A DNA stretch of 33,109 bases from assembly GCF_017656475.1 (NCBI RefSeq), contig NZ_JACDNT010000020.1, positions 1-33,109 on the forward strand. Direction: 5' to 3'. Shown here piece after piece: positions 30,479-33,109 of this stretch. Made by a program: the position numbers and the translations under genes. Within the stretch, counting starts at the first letter, position 1. Each line of letters starts with the position of its first letter. Below the pieces are notes generated by a model that worked only from the letters and a program-made list of their open reading frames with translations, searched no databases and was not told the origin of the DNA. Source of the stretch: Archaeoglobus sp. (GTDB lineage Archaea; Halobacteriota; Archaeoglobi; Archaeoglobales; Archaeoglobaceae).

Positions 30479-33007
30479 TCACCACCTCTTAATCCCCCAC
30501 TTCCAGTAAACGTACAGTTCGAGCACGTCTCTGGTGTTTATGACACCATCAGGCTTGAAGTCATAGTACTCCACATAATCCTGAAACTGCGGCTCATTGA
30601 AATGCCACTGGAAGCAGGCAATGTCATTAAAATCAAGTCTTCCATCTCCGTTGATGTCTTCGTAAAGCCCATCTCCATCCAAATCCTTGGATCCGGCTGG
30701 AAGTTCAGTCTCGTTCTTTGTAACCGTCACAACCTTCGAAATGCTACTGCTCAGCCCCGTTTCATCCGTTACGGTTAGAGTGACAGTATAGTTACCGGCC
30801 TCGAAGTTGTGTGTAGTATCGCAGCCGTTCCCCTGAGTTCCATCTCCGAATTCCCAGATGCAAGTCAACTGCTGCCCGTCAGCATCAGTGCTTGTGGAAA
30901 TAAAATGCACGCTCGAACCATTAACCTCAAATCTGAAGTCTGCAGCAGGTCTAAAGCTTGTTCTGAACCACCAAGTGTTGGAGTTGTAAACGGTTCCGTT
31001 GCAGTTTGCTTTTACCATCCACTCGTACTTTCTCCCCTCATCGAGACCGCTCCACTCCACACAAACATTCTTTCCCTCTCCGTAACCTATCAGGTTTCCT
31101 GAGGAGTAGAATTCAACGCTGCAACTCCTTGAAAGCGAAACACACAGCTCGACGTCAAGAGGCTGGCCGGTAGAGCCGTTTTGAGGGCTGATTGCAGTAA
31201 TGTTCATGCCCTCAACTTTAACTTCAATCTCACCCTGCACGCTATCGTTATTGGCTGAAACTGTGAAGATGATTCTGAAAATTCCCGACTCTGCAGGAAT
31301 CCACTTTATCGTCATGTTCTCACAAGAAACGCCGTCAGGAGCTGAAATTATGCTGCACTCGGCATCCAAGTTGGCGTTTATTTTGACTTCAAGAAGTTCA
31401 CCCACGTGTGCCGTGACATTGTGGGGGTAGCTTATTTCGAGCTCATCAATGGGAGAGGCGTAAAAGGCTAACCAGCTTTCAAGCTTACCATCGAAAACTC
31501 TCAGCAGGTACTTCCCCTCGTAGGGAGGGTCGAATGTATACTCACGCACATCTTTCGCCTTGTCAACTAACTCACCGAAAATGCTGTAGCCCTTGTCTGG
31601 AAGATATCTGTGTTCGAGGTAGAAAACTTTTGCAGAAACCGTCCTGTCAAAATTGAACGTTGTTTTCCCCTTGCAGACCGTATCAATGCAGTTGGGTGGG
31701 ATATCTATTTTTGGATGAGTTCTAGGCTGATTCCACTCAACGGCAGGGTACTGCAGTACGGGGTCGCCGATAAGCTCCGCCTCAAGGTAAATTCTCAGCA
31801 TCCACTCCTCCTTTTTGGTTGAGGGGTTCAGCCTAATTCCCTCATCCTCCAACACTTCTTCCAGTGCCGCTTTGAAGGCGTCTCCAATCCTGTTCCCGGG
31901 AAGATGCTGTATTGTCTTAATCAAAATGTTGTCAGCGTGCATCACTCCGGCAACTTCCACGTACCCGTTTTTCTCAGCAAACTGGTAGTCGCTACCAGCA
32001 GTGCCGGTAAAGCCGATAAATGCTACACCTCCTGCATCATTTGTCAACAAAAACTCACTCCACAATCCCGGAGCCCAGCTTGGAAGGTATATATCCCTTA
32101 TCTCATCATCAAAAGCCGCAGCGCTACATCCACTGCTGAGAACAACTGGTAGCAAGGGACGACTCTTGTCCAGCATGTTCATGTACCTCGTTGTATACAT
32201 TCCACCGTCATCAGAGTCTAGAGCATAGGGAACACCATGCCCGACGTGAAAAACCAACCCGTAACCCCCCGAAAATGCTTCATCCAGAGTTTGCTTTATA
32301 CTCGTCCACTCTTGATCGCTTCCCAGCGCTATCTCGCTATAAAAGCTCTCCGTAAAACCCAAGTCTTCTAGGAGTTTCACCGCAGTTTCACCCTGCCACA
32401 CTTCATAGTCGTCTATAGTTGCTTTGTCTGAGCTGAAGGGGGCGGCATAAATTCTCATGCCGACCAAAACAGCGTTTCTGTAATTTCCGCTGTTAAACTC
32501 CGAAATCCACTCCTTAACTTTGTTCAGGACTTTTTCAGCTTCATCTACGTTACTCACAGGTATCCTTCCCACCGCAAAATCTGGCTTGAGGTCGTAGTCT
32601 GGAGAGGCGTAGAAGAAGTCAGTTGGAAACAGCTCTCCATAAACAAGCTTTGCATAATAACTCGGAGGAACAACGTCTGCATCGCCAAAAATGGTTATGT
32701 GGCTGGCGTTAACGCTCCTCAGAAAAGAGATTACTTTTCTCGCGAGGGTGTAGTTGTATTTCTCGTAAACTTGCTCCGTGCTGTAACCTTCAACCGGAGG
32801 GTCTTCGGCAGCACTGTAATCTCTCCAAATTTGCTCCACCGTTACGATTTCTGATTTGACACCCAAATTTTCATGGATCTGCTTAAGCTCTTCTGCTTGG
32901 TTGATTAGCTTCTCGGAAGTTATTATTACCTCTTTTCCACAAGCCGTTCTAGGAAATAAAACAAGCAAAATGGCCAATAATACTATCACTGAGACTCTCA
33001 TAGTCAT
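30479..33007 (-). CDS. Secreted C25 (gingipain-like) peptidase with PKD and dockerin domains
   Basis: 842 aa. Signal peptide 1-24 (VIVLLAILLVLFP...ACG). Residues about 25-430 form a caspase-fold C25 domain with catalytic His257 (HVGHG) and Cys294 (SSGCSAA), also FGDADVVPP and DFAVGRIP. Beta-sandwich modules follow (about 450-670), then a PKD domain (about 675-760; WEFGDGT, GNYTVTLTVTD). The end (about 770-842) is dockerin-like: calcium loop DLDGDGLYEDINGDGRLD and a second, weaker loop DFKPDGVINTRDV. It would cleave proteins, or act on its own surface, outside the cell and attach to a cohesin. The start ATG 33007 has SD GGAG (33014-33017) and a TATA-like TTTAAATATTAG at 33022-33033. It is convergent with the secreted-fibre operon. 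Confidence 0.85.
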   Translation of the reverse strand: MTMRVSVIVLLAILLVLFPRTACGKEVIITSEKLINQAEELKQIHENLGVKSEIVTVEQIWRDYSAAEDPPVEGYSTEQVYEKYNYTLARKVISFLRSVNASHITIFGDADVVPPSYYAKLVYGELFPTDFFYASPDYDLKPDFAVGRIPVSNVDEAEKVLNKVKEWISEFNSGNYRNAVLVGMRIYAAPFSSDKATIDDYEVWQGETAVKLLEDLGFTESFYSEIALGSDQEWTSIKQTLDEAFSGGYGLVFHVGHGVPYALDSDDGGMYTTRYMNMLDKSRPLLPVVLSSGCSAAAFDDEIRDIYLPSWAPGLWSEFLLTNDAGGVAFIGFTGTAGSDYQFAEKNGYVEVAGVMHADNILIKTIQHLPGNRIGDAFKAALEEVLEDEGIRLNPSTKKEEWMLRIYLEAELIGDPVLQYPAVEWNQPRTHPKIDIPPNCIDTVCKGKTTFNFDRTVSAKVFYLEHRYLPDKGYSIFGELVDKAKDVREYTFDPPYEGKYLLRVFDGKLESWLAFYASPIDELEISYPHNVTAHVGELLEVKINANLDAECSIISAPDGVSCENMTIKWIPAESGIFRIIFTVSANNDSVQGEIEVKVEGMNITAISPQNGSTGQPLDVELCVSLSRSCSVEFYSSGNLIGYGEGKNVCVEWSGLDEGRKYEWMVKANCNGTVYNSNTWWFRTSFRPAADFRFEVNGSSVHFISTSTDADGQQLTCIWEFGDGTQGNGCDTTHNFEAGNYTVTLTVTDETGLSSSISKVVTVTKNETELPAGSKDLDGDGLYEDINGDGRLDFNDIACFQWHFNEPQFQDYVEYYDFKPDGVINTRDVLELYVYWKWGIKRW

Positions 33008-33109
33008 AGTTTCTCCTTTTCTAATATTTAAACATTTTCAAAATTAAAAAGGCTTGTAGTTTCCTAAAATTATTTCCCGCCATCGAACCACCTCCAGCAG
33101 TAACCCAAA

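Noticed and set aside
1-33109. CRISPR arrays, insertion sequences, integrase or phage genes
   Set aside because: None were seen: no regularly spaced repeats, no transposase or integrase motifs, and no terminal inverted repeats. The window looks like ordinary chromosome apart from the degraded gene.

Overview
The window looks like chromosomal DNA of a hyperthermophilic, anaerobic euryarchaeon, and the gene content and order strongly resemble Archaeoglobus (probably A. fulgidus; this is recognition, not a database match). Supporting signs are a geranylgeranyl reductase for archaeal lipids, many Fe-S proteins, archaeal-only families (DUF61, DUF63), TATA-like boxes about 25 nt upstream of many ATGs that lack a Shine-Dalgarno (SD) site, perfect GGAGGTGAT-type SD sites inside operons, and a bacterial-type gyrase A, which Archaeoglobus is known to carry.

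Layout. 1-5100: elongator tRNA-Met(CAU) on the minus strand, divergent from gyrA; then, on the minus strand, geranylgeranyl reductase with its ferredoxin and a ten-cluster polyferredoxin. 5177-7170: a plus-strand operon DUF63 / SAM hydroxide adenosyltransferase / DUF61. 7127-12579: an RND-type membrane protein, phosphoglucosamine/phosphomannomutase, a membrane protein with an SCP2-like tail, a B3/B4-domain protein, a GC-rich RNA-like hairpin that fits the H/ACA guide-RNA plan, and a small C_GCAxxG_C_C redox-type protein. 12723-14621: an old-yellow-enzyme / 2,4-dienoyl-CoA-reductase-like flavoprotein.

14635-21449 is a minus-strand signalling block: a PAS protein with a degenerate histidine-kinase dimerisation domain, a small nuclease-fold-like protein, a dual-domain KaiC ATPase, a small helical protein, one complete histidine kinase, a stand-alone receiver, and a large GAF/PAS sensor with no ATPase domain. 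Only one protein here can be an ordinary autokinase. 21564-22106 holds a degraded gene. 22253-24779 encodes an HMG-CoA-synthase-like protein fused to a DUF35 zinc-ribbon/OB domain plus a thiolase; the first lacks a recognisable catalytic cysteine. 24776-25675 is a type I phosphomannose isomerase.

25892-33007 is the most interesting region: a winged-helix regulator, an unlisted 58-residue ORF, an imperfect stem-loop/operator, and a run of three secreted proteins with SipW/TasA-type signal peptides and a shared N-A-Y-P-x-Y core. These are followed by a membrane-extended signal peptidase and a DUF5305 protein. I read it as a candidate TasA/AbpA-like extracellular fibre (bundling pilus) locus. 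Convergent to it lies a secreted gingipain-like (C25) protein with PKD and dockerin modules.

Genes are tightly packed: six convergent pairs meet within about 45 bp (overlap or gap), and several operon starts are set by SD sites in front of TTG codons.
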